DNA from: Pyropia haitanensis
Lineage: Eukaryota; Rhodophyta; Bangiophyceae; Bangiales; Bangiaceae
Length of the DNA: 64,000 nt
Assembly (NCBI GenBank): GCA_008729055.1
Contig: SDUX01000008.1
Location: forward strand, 1,054,001-1,118,000
Direction: 5' to 3'
Made by a program: the position numbers and the translations under genes. Below are positions 31,301 to 41,689 of the stretch, in pieces. The notes beneath the pieces are model-generated. The model had not been told where the DNA came from. It saw only the letters and a program-made list of their open reading frames with translations, and did not search any database. Each line of letters begins with the position of its first letter. Within the stretch, counting starts at the first letter, position 1.

Positions 31301-31716
31301 CAACACCCCCTGCGGCGGCGATTGCGTCGTCGACGGCGGCCGGGGTTTGTTGCGGGAGGGGGGGGGGGGGAGCCGATCGTGTGAAAATGACACGCGGCGC
31401 AGGGCGTCACTGCCGACCGCCACCAGGCGTACGCGCGGCGCCCCTGGCCGAGGCGAACCCGGGCAAGACCAATTTTCCCCCCCCGCTCTAGACAGAGCGG
31501 CCGTCGCGTATCTGCCATGCATGCCGCCCAGCAGTGGTGGGGATGTAGGCTGGGGAGACTGCGACGGGGACTGCTGGTCAGACTGCAGATGGGTGATGTG
31601 CTGTTTACGAGTAAGAGGTTGCGGGGGACCGCCGCTGCCGCCCGCGCGGCCCGCGCACGGCGACAGCGGGGTTACGGGGCGGTCGGTCCCTGGCGCCCCC
31701 CCCCCAGCGGCGCCCC
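28358..31716. other. Long intergenic stretch with no well-supported gene
   Basis: 3.4 kb between the FAS1 and DOMON-Hint genes. A TATA-like ctatacat on the minus strand (about 28556-28563) could serve the FAS1 gene. At 29704-29755 a CCAAT-box (inverted, attgg) precedes a direct repeat of atcttgaccg. A minus-strand frame 29520-28912 starting MLCQPFILPLG and a 410-codon minus-strand frame at 31518-30286 exist, but neither shows a domain; they are left uncalled or weakly called. Confidence 0.4.
28912..29520 (-). CDS. Hypothetical protein, weak candidate
   Basis: ATG 29520 opens a 202-codon frame (MLCQPFILPLGPPPLLPLLP...). The second half contains an acidic stretch (GGDAEAEEVDASPG) and ends TGVWLATAAAYARV. 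Composition is less repetitive than the surroundings. No recognised domain, and coding status is not established. Confidence 0.2.
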   Translation of the reverse strand: MLCQPFILPLGPPPLLPLLPSGLPRRSGAPGRGCCGRLGDHAFVACCPVGGVARGVDLAPTPPGRAAPPAPRLPAATSRAWRSIPPKASGGSHPVPHAAAAERSGVGVGGDAEAEEVDASPGATPPLSPPTRTTAPIPPLPTARGRHSVVGNARFSVRRGHSRATPLVRGTTLAAPMSHAFPPPLPAETGVWLATAAAYARV

Positions 31717-33754
31717 TCACAAGTAGTCCCGCCCCGACGGGAGCGCCGCGGCGAGCGCCGGCCACCCCCCCGGACCCCCCCCCACCCCCCCACAGCCACC
31801 CCCCCCCCACCGCGTACGCCGCGCGCAGCGGCGCCAGCGCCGCCGCCGCCACCGCCGGCGCCACCGCCGTCGTATACGTCGACACCGCGTAGCCGTCGAC
31901 GACCAGCTCCCCGTTGAGCGTCTGGGGGTTGTACAGGCCGCCCCGGGTGGCGGCCGACACGGCCGTGACGGGCGCGGCGGCGCCCGTCGCGGCCACGACC
32001 AGCGCGTCCCCTACCGCCACGGCGCGTGCGGCGACGGTGCGGCCGCTGGCAAGGTGCACGTAGTGGCCGGGGGAGACGACCAGGGGCGGCCGCCCGCCGC
32101 CCGTGGTGAGCACCACAAACCGGGACCGCGCGGCGGGGTCGGCGTGCGTAAACAGGTACACGTCCGACACGGGGGGGGCGGCCGCCGCGGCGGCGGCGGC
32201 GGCGGCGGCGGCGCCCGGGCCCGCAACGACGGCGTCGCCGACGCGGAGCGCGTCCATGCGGATGGCCCCCCCCCGGGCGGGCACGACCACCGTCGCCGAC
32301 GCTGGGAAGCAGGCCGACTCGTCGCCGTCCCCATCCGCCGCCGCCGCCGCGTCCGTGTCGGAGCGCGTAAAGTCAATCGCGCCGAGGCCGTGCGCCACGT
32401 GCTTGTCCAGCGCCGTTGCCGACGACGGCGGCGGCCCCGCACTCCAAATCCCATTGACGGCCGCCCCGTCGAGCCGCACCGCCGGCACGCCCGCCGACGC
32501 GCGCAGCGGGCGGGTGAAGCCAACGACGAGCGCGCCGTCCGCGTCGCGCGACGCAGACAGGTTGGTGTACACCCCCGCCGCGACCGGCTGCACCCCCGCC
32601 GACCGCTTGGCGCGCAGCGCGTAGACGCCTACCGACGGCGCGTCGGCGTCGCCAGCGGTGGACGTGCTCATACCAACGACGGCCAGGTTGGGGGCCGCCG
32701 CGTCCCCCGACAGCATCGTGTCTCCCGCGGCAGCGGCGTTCCACCCAAACGCCGCCCAGCCGATGGACTGGGTGACAAACGCGGCGGTGAGGGTGCCCGC
32801 CGCCTCGTCAATGTCCCAGTAGAGTGCCATGGGCACCTGGCCGGGGAGGGCCATGCAGCGCGAGTAGTTGCGCGCGCCGCCGGGCGCGGCGGCCAGCGCG
32901 CACGTCGTCAGGCGTGGAGCGGGCGCGCTGTGGCCGTCGTGGACGCCGCCGCCGCTGTGGACGCCGCCGCCGCTGTGGACGCCCCCGTCCGAGTGGACGC
33001 CCCCGTCCGAGTGGCCGTCGCCGTCCGAGTGGCCGTCGCCCTCTGAATGGCCGCCGCCGTCCGAGTGGCCGTCGCCGTCCGAGTGGCCGCCGCCGTCCGA
33101 GTGGCCGCCGCCCTCTGAATGGCCGTCGCCGTCCGAGTGGCCGCCGCCGTCCGAGTGGCCGTCGCCGTCCGAGTGGCCGCCGCCCGCCGAGTGGCCGTCA
33201 CCGTCCGAGTGGCCGCCGTCGCCCTCGTCACGGGACGTGTCGGCGGGGTCCGCGCCGGCCGCCCCACTGCCTGACGGGTCGTCCTCTGTAGCCCCGTCAC
33301 CAGAGCCGTCGCCGGGTACCTCCCCGTCCAAGACAATCAGCCCGCCATCGTCCCCGCCACCCGTCCCGTCATCCGTAACCACCGTGGCGCCGGCGTCGTC
33401 CCCCGTGCCGTCCTCGGGGACCTCCCCGTCCAAGACGACCAGCCCGCCGTCGCCGTCGTCGCCGTCGCCGCCGCTGCCGCCGGCCTCCTCGTCCGCATCC
33501 ACGGGGGCGGCGGGGTCACCCCCATCGCCAGCCGATGCCGCTGCCTCCCCAGCGTCTGCGGCGCTGTGGCCGGGCTCGTGGTTCTTGGCCGCCACCGCAA
33601 GGTCGGCGGCGCCGTCCGGCGCGCCACCCCGCGCGCCAGCCGCCGTCAAGGTGCCGGGGCGCACCCCCGTGGGCGTTGCCGTCACCGCCGCGGCCGCCGC
33701 GGTGGCGGCGAGCAGCACGCCGGCGCACCACGTCAAGCGGCCCCTACGAGCCAT
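31717..33754 (-). CDS. Secreted DOMON-Hint protein with His/Asp/Gly repeat (hedgehog-type autoprocessing domain)
   Basis: ATG 33754 starts a signal peptide (MARRGRLTWCAGVLLAATAA). Then come an acidic Gly-rich region with two LVVLDGEVPEDGTGD-like units, about fifteen 6-residue repeats GHSDGD/GHSDGG (residues about 176-273), a DOMON domain (about 300-460: MALYWDIDEAAGTLTAAF, GWAAFGWN, GVYALRAKR, closing LDKHVAHGLGAIDF) and a Hint domain (about 479-626). The Hint part starts ACFPASATVVVPARGG with the nucleophilic Cys, has IRMDALRVGDAVV, the SPGHYVHL (S/T-x-x-H) block, and ends VVDGYAVSTYT. Family knowledge: Hint domains self-cleave and can pass the upstream part to a nucleophile. DOMON domains bind haem or sugar. 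The natural C terminus ALAAALPSGRDYL (TGA 31719-31717) is one frame away through G/C runs at about 31768-31812. Confidence 0.85.
32935..33226 (-). repeat. 18-bp tandem repeat coding GHSDGD/GHSDGG
   Basis: About fifteen units of an 18-bp sequence (gagtggccgtcgccgtcc on the plus strand). They place a His and usually an Asp every six residues, a spacing suited to metal binding. Confidence 0.85.
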
Positions 33755-34869
33755 CCTGGACGCGGGTCAAGCTTCCCCGCAAGACAAAAAAAAAAAAAAA
33801 AGACCAGAAAGTGGAGCGAACCAGTCGCGGGTACGGGCGAAAGCGGGAAGACGGGTTGGCCCAAGCAAAGGGGCGGATACGGAGATGGGGGAGGAAGGGG
33901 GGGGGGCGGTGCCGACAGACGGCTCGTCCGAGACGCAAGTAGCCTCCAAGATCCAAGCAGCCGCCGTCGGCCGACGGCGGCACGCCCCACCACCCGCCGC
34001 GCGCGGGGCGCGGGAGCACGCGACGTCCCCCCCCCCCCCCCCCACCGAGCGCGCGGCCGCCCCCCCCGCCGCCGCGCCAACCACACGCCCACCGGCCAGC
34101 ACTGACAGAGGACGGCCGGGGAACGGGGCGAGTCGCGGCGGGGGACGGGCCGCGTCGGCCCGACCCCCCGCCCGCGGCGCGGCGACGGCCGCGGCCGCGC
34201 GCCGCCCACCGCCGCCGGCTGTCGGCGGCCGCCGCGGCCACAGCGCGGCGCGGGGGTGTGTGGGCGCCGCCGGCGTGGCGGCGGCCGAGCCAATCTGGAG
34301 GGGGAGGAGCGGAGTGAGGGGGTCCGACGGCGCGCCCGCGTGCGCGCGCGCGCGCGCGAGTGGCGGAGGGGGGGGGGTGGGGGGGGGGGGGGGGGGGGGG
34401 GGGTGGAGGAGCGCACGGCGGCCACGCCGCCGCTGCGGGCATGCCGCCGCGGCGCGCGCAGCGGTGGGCGGGCGGGCGGGCGGGCGGGCGGGCGGGCGGG
34501 TGGGTGGGCGGGCGGCCGGGGCGGCGCGGGGTGGGGCGGCGCGCCGGCCTGAGCGAATCCAGAGCGGGGGGTCGACGGCGGAGCGGCAGCGGGGGGTTGT
34601 TTTGGCGCTCTGCCCGCGGCCACGTGGGGCGGGGGGGGGGGAGGGGTGCGGCGCGCTCACGCCCAGTTAAGGGCGGTCTCCTGGCTCAAACACACGTGGC
34701 GGTCTGACAGTAATATTTCACCTTTCGAGCGACCCTTTCGGACTCCATCGGCACATCTCTGTCCTGCAGCACCACAGATCTTCGACCGCCCGAGATCGCT
34801 GCCTACAGCTCTCCCGACGCCCTCCGCGTATCCCTCCTACCAACCCCCCCGTCCCCCGCCTGTTGCACG
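33755..34869. promoter_or_regulatory. Divergent promoter region with A16 tract and CCAAT box
   Basis: An A16 run (33786-33801) sits 32 bp upstream of the DOMON-Hint ATG. A CCAATC box lies at about 34290. Between 34360 and 34530 there is low complexity (a G run and gggc repeats). The AT-richer block 34690-34870 precedes the plus-strand two-exon gene. Confidence 0.45.
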
Positions 34870-35688
34870 ATGGACGACCCGCCATGCGATCGAGACCCGC
34901 CGGAGATGGAGTACTGTACGTTCTCAGGAGCTTGCTCCCTGCCCCTCGGCGGACCCATGCCCCGCCCCTCCGTGGACACCGTGAAGCAGAGTGAAGCACT
35001 GGGCGCAGCATGATTCTGTTCGCAGCGCTGTGACGGCCGTGATCTGATGCATCTATTTCTGTTGGGTACGGGTATTTCTTTTGAGCAGACCCCCGCCTCG
35101 GCCGCTGCTATCACTCCGGCTGGGCTTGGTCTCCTCAGAGACACCTCCACCTCTCCCTGTACCACTGGTCACTGACTGTATGGTGCACCGATCCCTCCGC
35201 TCCTTTTTCTCTCTCACTTTTGCAGTGCACTGGATGATGTGATTGGTTTGGTAAAGGATATTGTTCATCGGTCCACGGGCAAGCCTCTGGGCTTTGTGTG
35301 CCACGTCTGTGAAGAAGCCTTCCTCTACCCGTCGGCAGCGGTGAATGACTACCTGTGCTCTTTGAGCAACCATCCCTCTGAGCTGAGTGCCAACAAGACG
35401 GGCCCTCGCCAGACCACTGCTGGACGAGCAAAAGAGCTGGACGAGATGCGGGCGTGGGCCGGGGGCCTTTTGGCACAGGCTGCCACCGTGGTCCGGGCAT
35501 ACAAGGAGAGGCTGGCTTGTGGCCCCGTGCCTCAATCCTTGCCAGCTGTGGACGAGGGCGAATTTGAGCCTGTCGCAGCGGGCACTGACCTGGCGGCGCT
35601 CCTCGCCCCGTTGGGCGGGCCTGCGGAGGTCGACGATGTATTAGAAGAGGAGGATTTTGACCCTATTGCTGCCTATTTGATAGGGTAG
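34870..35688 (+). CDS. Two-exon small acidic protein of unknown function
   Basis: Model: exon 1 34870-34910 (MDDPPCDRDPPEM), donor GTACTG, intron 34911-35225, acceptor TTTTGCAG, exon 2 35226-35688. It gives 167 residues: ...DALDDVIGLVKDIVHRSTGK, FVCHVCEEAFLYPSAAVNDY, a central helix with AWAGGLLAQAATVVRAYKER, and an acidic tail VDDVLEEEDFDPIAAYLIG. The second exon has an unbroken, natural-looking frame with no in-frame ATG at its 5' side, which is why an upstream exon is needed; the donor choice is the least certain part. A CxxC (CHVC) is the only motif. I do not recognise the family. Confidence 0.5.
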
Positions 35689-37477
35689 AGGTTGACCGGT
35701 TGGGACGCGGGGTCGGGAGGAGAGGCACGTGGAGGTGGGAGGTGGGGTGGACGGGGGGAGGGTGGAAGGCGGCGGGGCGGGTCGGATGTCTGAGTGCGGC
35801 TCGAACGGGCGGTGGGCTTCTTGCATTCGTGGACGAAGGGGGACAGGCGGGGCTCGGTGTGCCGACCTGCGTTTGTCGGGGGCGTGGGAGAGGTGTCTCA
35901 TGGATTGCCACCACGCCCGCGCAGTGGACGTGACGTCACTGTTTTCACGAGTCGGTATTCGAAGCAATGAGACCACCTGGGGCCAGGGAAGCCAGTCAGA
36001 GGCCACACGTGGCTGGATCAGAACCCTTAGTCAAGAGTATCGCCCAAAGGTAATATCTGGCTGACAGACGGATGATTGGCCAATGGGACGCCTTTGCCGT
36101 CCTGGAAACCCAGAAGTCCGCTTTGGAGGGCTCTTAACTGGGTGTGCGCTCCCGCCGCACCCGCGGCGGCCCCGCCGCCGAGAGGCGGCGCCGGCGGCGG
36201 CGGTGGCGGCGTGGCGGCGCGGCCGCGCGGCGGCGGCGGCCGGCCGCCCGCGGGGCTGCTGGCGCGATCCGCGGCGAGGCGGGAGCCGCGGCGCCGCCGC
36301 ATCGGGGCGGTTTGGTGGTGGCTGCCGACAGCGTGGCGGCGGCACCACGACGGCCGTGTAGCGTGTGCCACGAATCTATTGACGACGACGGCGACGCCGC
36401 CGTCTCGAGGGCGCTTCCTCCATAAAGTACAGTACCAGACGTATTTTCCATGAGTCATCGCGTCACCCCCAAAATGTGTCGCCGCCAGCCACTCGAGGCG
36501 GGCACCAACTAAAACTCTCACCCTAACCTACCCCTAATCAAAGCCAAAGTGGATCCTCTAAAACCTTGCCCTGTGTCGGCCAGACAACGGCCGCGGGGAG
36601 GCAGGGGCGCGGCCGCTCCACCCCCGCCGCTGCGCCCGCCGCCGCCGCCGCCACCGGCGGCGCCCCCCCCCCCCCCGCTGCCGCCGCGCTGCGGCGGCCG
36701 CGGCCGCCACGGTCCGCGACGGCCAGCGCACCCCCCCCCTGCGGTGCCTGCCGCCAACGACCGCTGCGGCGCGCGGCGGGCGGCAGCGCGCCGCGGCGGC
36801 CGCGCGGTGCGCGCGCGCGCCGCGCCGCGCCGCCGTCGCGCCGCGGGCGGGCACACCCCGCCGCGGGCGGTCGCGGCCGCTGCCGCCCGCCGCGGCGGCC
36901 GCGGCGTGCGTGTGCCGCCACGCGGGGCGGCCGCCGCGGTCGCCACCGCCGCCGCCGCCGCCGTGGCGGTGGCAGCGGCGGTGGCGGCGGCGGCAGCGGC
37001 GGTGGCGGTGGCGGCGGTGGCGGCGGCGGCGGGTGGCGGCGTCCCCCGCGCCGCCGCGGTGGGCGGCGGCGGCACCCGGCGGGACCACCCCCCCCCACCC
37101 CGCCCAGACGCCGCGGCCACCGTCGTGGCGGCGGCCGCCGACACGCGTCGCCGCGTCGGCGCGGCGTATACAGACGGCGACGCCCGCGGCGGCCGCGGCG
37201 GCAGGGCGCACCCTTCCCCCCCCGCGGTCGCTCCCCCCTGTCCCTGCGCAGGGGGGGGACGACGACCCGGCGGGACGTGTCCCGCCCGACCGCGGGCGTG
37301 CCCCCCCCCGGCGGCGGGCGGCACCGCACACACACACAAAAAAAAAAAAAAAAAGAGACCCACCGACCCCCCCGCGCGGGCAAAAAACCCCCCCCCCCCA
37401 AAACGACGCCCGTGGACGGCGGCGGCCGCGTTTCGGACGGCCGACGCTGTCGCGTCGCGCCGCCACCTACCGCGGCG
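35689..37477. other. Intergenic region; GC-triplet tract and A17 run
   Basis: 35689-36130 is of mixed composition with no gene. 36160-36330 and 36590-37320 are CCG/GGC low complexity, open on both strands. An A17 tract lies at 37338-37354 after cacacacac. A short plus-strand frame around 36360-36425 reads CSVCHESIDDDGDAAVSRAL, reminiscent of the first half of a RING-H2 finger, but stops before any CGH, so no gene is called. Confidence 0.4.
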
Positions 37478-38726
37478 CAGTGGGGCCATCGGCCAGTACC
37501 TTAGGATCCCAAGATGTGCGTGCATGCACGTGTTTTCGCCAGTTTCAGGCCTCTGGGGACGCCGACGGCCGTGCATTTCACCTCCAATGTCTGCACGCCG
37601 ATGCACGTATTGTGCTCGAGAGCGTTGCAACAGCAGGCAATTGCGTTCACAGACGCACGTGTTTTCGGCAGAACGCACCATTTTCCATGCGCGATGCGGC
37701 ACTGTGCAAAGTCGACAATGCCGAGCTCGACACCCAGCTGGCGCGTTTCGACACGCTTTCACATGCGCATGTTGACACGTCGCTGCGCGATCACCTGTGC
37801 ACATGTCGCTTCTCACACCGCAATGTGCCCCCACGTACATCCTCCCCACTTTCACCTTGGTACAGCTACGAGCACATCTTCTACCGTGGCGGGGACCGTG
37901 ATAGCGGGCGGGCTCCATGCGCTTGGTGTATACGGGGACTACGTGCGGATGGCGGAGCGTGGCCGGTCGGGCGGTGACTAAGTGCTGCCGCCGGCCGCCC
38001 TCCCCGGCGAGGGGCATACCGTGGCCGTCGTTACAGGTCGCAGCAGATGCTTCGGGCGCGCGGCGACGATGGTGCAGGGGGGGGGGGGGGGGGGGGATGC
38101 GCATGGGGTGGAAACGGGTGCGCCGTCGACGCGCGCAAAGTGACACACGGCGTCGGTAACGTGCAGCGCCGACGAAGGTCGCGACCGTTCGTGCCCAAGT
38201 GCGGTGTGGTGCGCGGCACGGAGCCCGCGGCGGGCCATGACACGGCGTCGGTCCGTGCATGTCTGCGTGGTACGGTTGAGCATGATTCGTGCGGTGTCGG
38301 GCACGCGCGCAGTTACGGAGTGCAACACGTTGTCGCAGCGATCACGAATTCACGAAATGGTGGCACTCCGGTGCAGTTCTTCTGTGTGTACATGTATGGA
38401 TATGTTGCCTGTGACATCAGTGTTTCACTGGTGGGCGTGCAGCGGTCGACAGATGTCCTGCAAAACCCTGCACGATAAAATTGCATCTTAGCCGGACGAC
38501 ATGGGTCAGCTTCAGTTTTTATACGAGAAGATGGGCCGTGACGAGCTGGTGACAGACGTGGTGAAGGCAACACGCCCAGCGCGCAAGCCTTGGCGCTACG
38601 GCGTGAATGTACGTGTGTGCAGTGCATATCGGCCTCCAGAGGCCCCACGGGCCACCTTGCACGACTCGACACGTCCAATTTGCTGTGCATCCCGCGATTC
38701 TAAGGTACTCGCCGGTGGCCCCACTG
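37478..38726. mobile_element. Non-autonomous terminal-inverted-repeat element (about 1.25 kb)
   Basis: The left end CAGTGGGGCCATCGGCCAGT continues ACCTTAGGATC. The right end, read inverted, has CAGTGGGGCCACCGGCGAGT then ACCTTAGAATC, about 31 bp with three differences; the flanking gcg/cgc extends the terminal repeat to GCGCAGTGG. The interior is AT-richer than the surroundings and full of TGCACGT/ACGTGCA-type motifs near both ends (for example gtgcatgcacgtgttttcg at 37515-37535 and acgcacgtgttttcgg at about 37654). No transposase. Terminal GCGCAGTG, size and subterminal motif clusters make it a relative in architecture of the element at 11810-13012. Confidence 0.7.
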
Positions 38727-39009
38727 CGCGGGGCGGCACCGCCGCCGTGCACGTCACCAGCGGCCGCACGGCCGCGGCGGGGGGGGGGGGGAAGGGGGGA
38801 GGAGGGAGGGAGCGCGCCGGCGGCGACGCCCGCTGCCGCGGTGGTGTCTGCGTTTGTGTGGTTTTTTTTTTTTTTTTGGCGCCGCGTGGGGAAGGGGAGG
38901 GGGGGGGGGGGGGGGGGGGGGGGACCGCCACCCCAGACGCTTGCGCCAGCCGCGTGCCGCCGGTGGTGGGCGCGCCGATGGGGGCGACCGCGGCGGCGGC
39001 GGCGGTGGC

Positions 39010-39041
<32 letters not shown>

Positions 39042-39546
39042 TCCGCCGCGCGCGGCGGTCGAGGCGACGGCGGCGGCCGCGGCGTGGGGGGGGGGGGGGG
39101 GGTGGACGGCGCCGGCGTGGGGGGGGGTTGGGGGAGCGCCCCGCGCCAGGCCGGGATTGACGGCGTCGTCGGCTGAGCCGGGCCCCACCGGCGGCCGGCG
39201 CCCGTCCACGCCGCCGCCATGGTCCTCGCGTTTGTCGCCGCCGCCACCGCCGCCGCCGCTGTGACTCGCCGCCCTCCTTCCCCCCCTCCCCCACCGCCGT
39301 CACCGTCGCTGCCGGCCGCCCTCGCCGTGGCCACGCCCACCCACTCGCCGCCCTCCCCCCCCACCCGCGTCGTTGCGCGCTGCGCGGGCCGGGTGGGTGG
39401 TCCCCCCCCCTCCCCCCCCTCCCCCTCCCCCTCCCCCTCCCCCTCTCCCTCCGCCTCCCCCTCCGCCTCCCCCTCCCCCTCCCCCTTTCCCGCTCGCGCC
39501 CTCCCCATCCCTCCCTGCCCGCCCGGCGCCCCCCCCCCCCCCCACC
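38727..39546. other. GC low complexity upstream of the DNA glycosylase gene
   Basis: A T16 tract at 38862-38877 and a G run at 38899-38922. The last 150 bp (ctccccctcc repeats) are pyrimidine-rich and end directly at the glycosylase ATG. An upstream ATG at 39219 (gccATGG) opens a frame [20 protein letters not shown] that resembles a plastid presequence and would need a frame change at the C run just before 39547 to join the glycosylase. Confidence 0.45.
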
Positions 39547-39861
39547 ATGGTCGAAGGCCACGCGGTGCAGCGGCTCGCCACCACCCACCGGGCGGCGCTC
39601 CTCCGCCGCGTCTTCCGCGCCGACTCGCCCAACGGGCGGTTCGCCGCGGGCGCCGCCGCGATTGACGGCCGCGCGCTCGTCCGCGTCGAGGCGGTCGGCA
39701 AGAACCTGTTTCATTTCTACGCGCCGCCGCGGTGGGCGGGGGGGGGGGGGTGGCCGCCACCGCCGCCGCCGCCCCCGCCGCCGCCGCCGTCGGTCGCCCC
39801 GCCCGGGCGCACCGTGCCGCCACGGCCGCTGCGGCGGCGGCTGCCGCTGAGGCCGCCCCCG

Positions 39862-39892
<31 letters not shown>

Positions 39893-41689
39893 CGCTGCCG
39901 ACGCCTCCCCAGCCGCCGCCGCCGCCGACGCTGACGCCGACGACGTGGTCGTCGTGCACCTCCACTTTGGCATGTCGGGCCAGTTCCGCACCGCCGGCGG
40001 CGCGGGCGCCCCCCCCTCCCCCGCGCCACGCCCGACGACGCGCCTGCGGCTGGTCGAGGCCACCCCCGACGGCACCCCCCTCACCGGCGGCCTCGTCGCG
40101 CACGTCTCGGCCGCGGCCGCCACCGCCGGCCCGCCCGCCCTCTACGCCGCCGCCCTCGCCCGCCTCGGCCCCGACCCGCTCCGCGCCGACGCGGCCGCCC
40201 GGCGCTTCCTCGACCGCCTCGCCACGACGGACCGCCCCGTCGGGGCGGTGCTGATGGACCAGACCGCCATCGCGGGCGTCGGCAACATCTTCCGCGCCGA
40301 GGTGTGCCACAAGGCGCGGGTGCACCCGGACGAGCCGGGCCGGCGGCTGCCACCCGCGACGGCCGCGGCCGTCTGGGCACACGCGGTGGACCTGCTGCAG
40401 CGGGCGTACGTGGACGGCGCGATCGTGACAACCGACGGGGCGGCCGCCGCGGGCGGCCGCCGGCGGTACGTGTACAATGAGGCGCGCTGCGTGTGTGGCG
40501 GGCGGGTGCAGGCGTGGGCCATCGCCGCCCGCACCGCGTACGCGTGCCTGGCGTGTCAGCCGCGGCTGGGGGGGGGGGCGGTGACGGGGCACCGCGGGCG
40601 GCGGCGGCGGCGGCGACGGCGGGCGTGCGCGACGCGGTCGTCTTCCCGTCGGCGTGTGCGCCCGAGTCGGGCGCGGCGCTGCTCGCGGCGCCCGCCAAGA
40701 TGCGCGTCGCGCAGCTGCGGGCGGCGCTCGCGGGCCTCGGCGAGCCGACCGACGGAAAAAAGGGCGCGCTCGTCGCCCGCCTCGAGGCCGCCACCGTGGA
40801 CGCCGGCGCCAAGGGCGGCGGTGGGGGCGCCACAAAGGCAGAGGGTGACCCGCCAGGGGTGGCGGCGGCGGTGGCGGCGCCGGCATCGACGCCGCGGCGT
40901 GGCCGGCGTGGCCGGCCGTCAGCCGCGGCGGCGGCGGCCGCCGCAGCCGAGCCGCCGCCCCTCCCCCCCCGCGCACCCGGGGAGCCGCTCCCGCCGCTGC
41001 CCGCCCCTCCCCCCATCGTCGGCACGGCCCACCTGCGGGCGCCCGCGGGCGCGGCGGCGGCGGCGGCGGCCAAGGCCGCCGCCGGCGAGGCGCGGACGCT
41101 CGAGCACGTGGCGGAGGTGTCGGCCGCGACGGACGCGGCGACGCGCGTCGGCCGTGCGGCCGCCGCGGCGGCCATGGCCGAGGCGGCCGCCGCCGCTGGT
41201 GGCGCCGCCGCGGCCGCCGGCGGGAGGGCGGCGGGGGGGCGACGCGCCGCCACGGCGGCACGAGCCAAGCCGGCCGCCGCGGGTGGCGTCGCGCCGCGGG
41301 CGGCGGTGGCGGCGCCGTCGGTGGCGGCTCGCCGCCGCCGGTCGGCTGGTGACGCGACGACGGCGGCGGCGGCTCCGCCGGCCACGGCAGCGGCGGCACC
41401 AGCGGCGGCGGCGGCGACGGCGACGGCGGCGGCGGCGGCTGCCGCCGCGCCGCCACCGGAGCGGGAGGAGGTGGCGGCGGTCGGCCAGCGGGCCGCGCCG
41501 GCGGGCCGGCGGCGGTCGGCGCGGCTGTCGGCCGGGGCGGCGCTCGATGGCGAGCGGCGAGCCGCCGGGGGGGAAGCAGCCGAGCGGGAGCCGCTGCCGT
41601 CCCCCAGGACTGACAGGGCTGCAAAGCGCCGGGCGTCGGCGGCGGCTGGGGGGCCAGCGAGCCGCGCGTCTCGCCGACGGACCGCGTGA
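39547..41689 (+). CDS. Nei-type DNA glycosylase/AP lyase with C-terminal SAP domain, frame broken at two G runs
   Basis: Start accATGG at 39547: MVEGHAVQRLATTHRAALLR, SPNGRFAAG, VEAVGKNLFHFY match the N-terminal domain of bacterial Nei2-like enzymes (usual start MPEGHT-HRLA). After a G run near 39738-39750 the next frame carries HLHFGMSGQFR, the H2TH region AGVGNIFRAEVCHKARVHPD and a zinc finger CVCGGRV...YACLACQPR. After a second G run near 40568-40578 a third frame gives VFPSACAPESG, a SAP motif (KMRVAQLRAALAGLG, GKKGALVARLEA), a long Ala-rich linker and a basic tail ending SRRRTA. Role: excision of oxidised bases. Residue 2, the catalytic N-terminal proline in Fpg/Nei, is valine here, while Glu3 and the Lys are kept. 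SAP domains bind AT-rich DNA. The three pieces are collinear, so one gene is inferred. Confidence 0.8.

Noticed and set aside
30286..31518. 410-codon minus-strand frame with a true ATG
   Set aside because: Arg/Pro-rich, no domain or repeat logic and no GC3 pattern unlike background.
36360..36425. RING-H2-like start (CSVCHESIDDDGDAAVSRAL)
   Set aside because: Only the first Cys pair is present and the frame stops before any CGH or second zinc site; no donor site before the stop.
36500..36540. Telomere-like ccctaacctacccctaat
   Set aside because: Two imperfect units only, too short and irregular to call an interstitial telomere.
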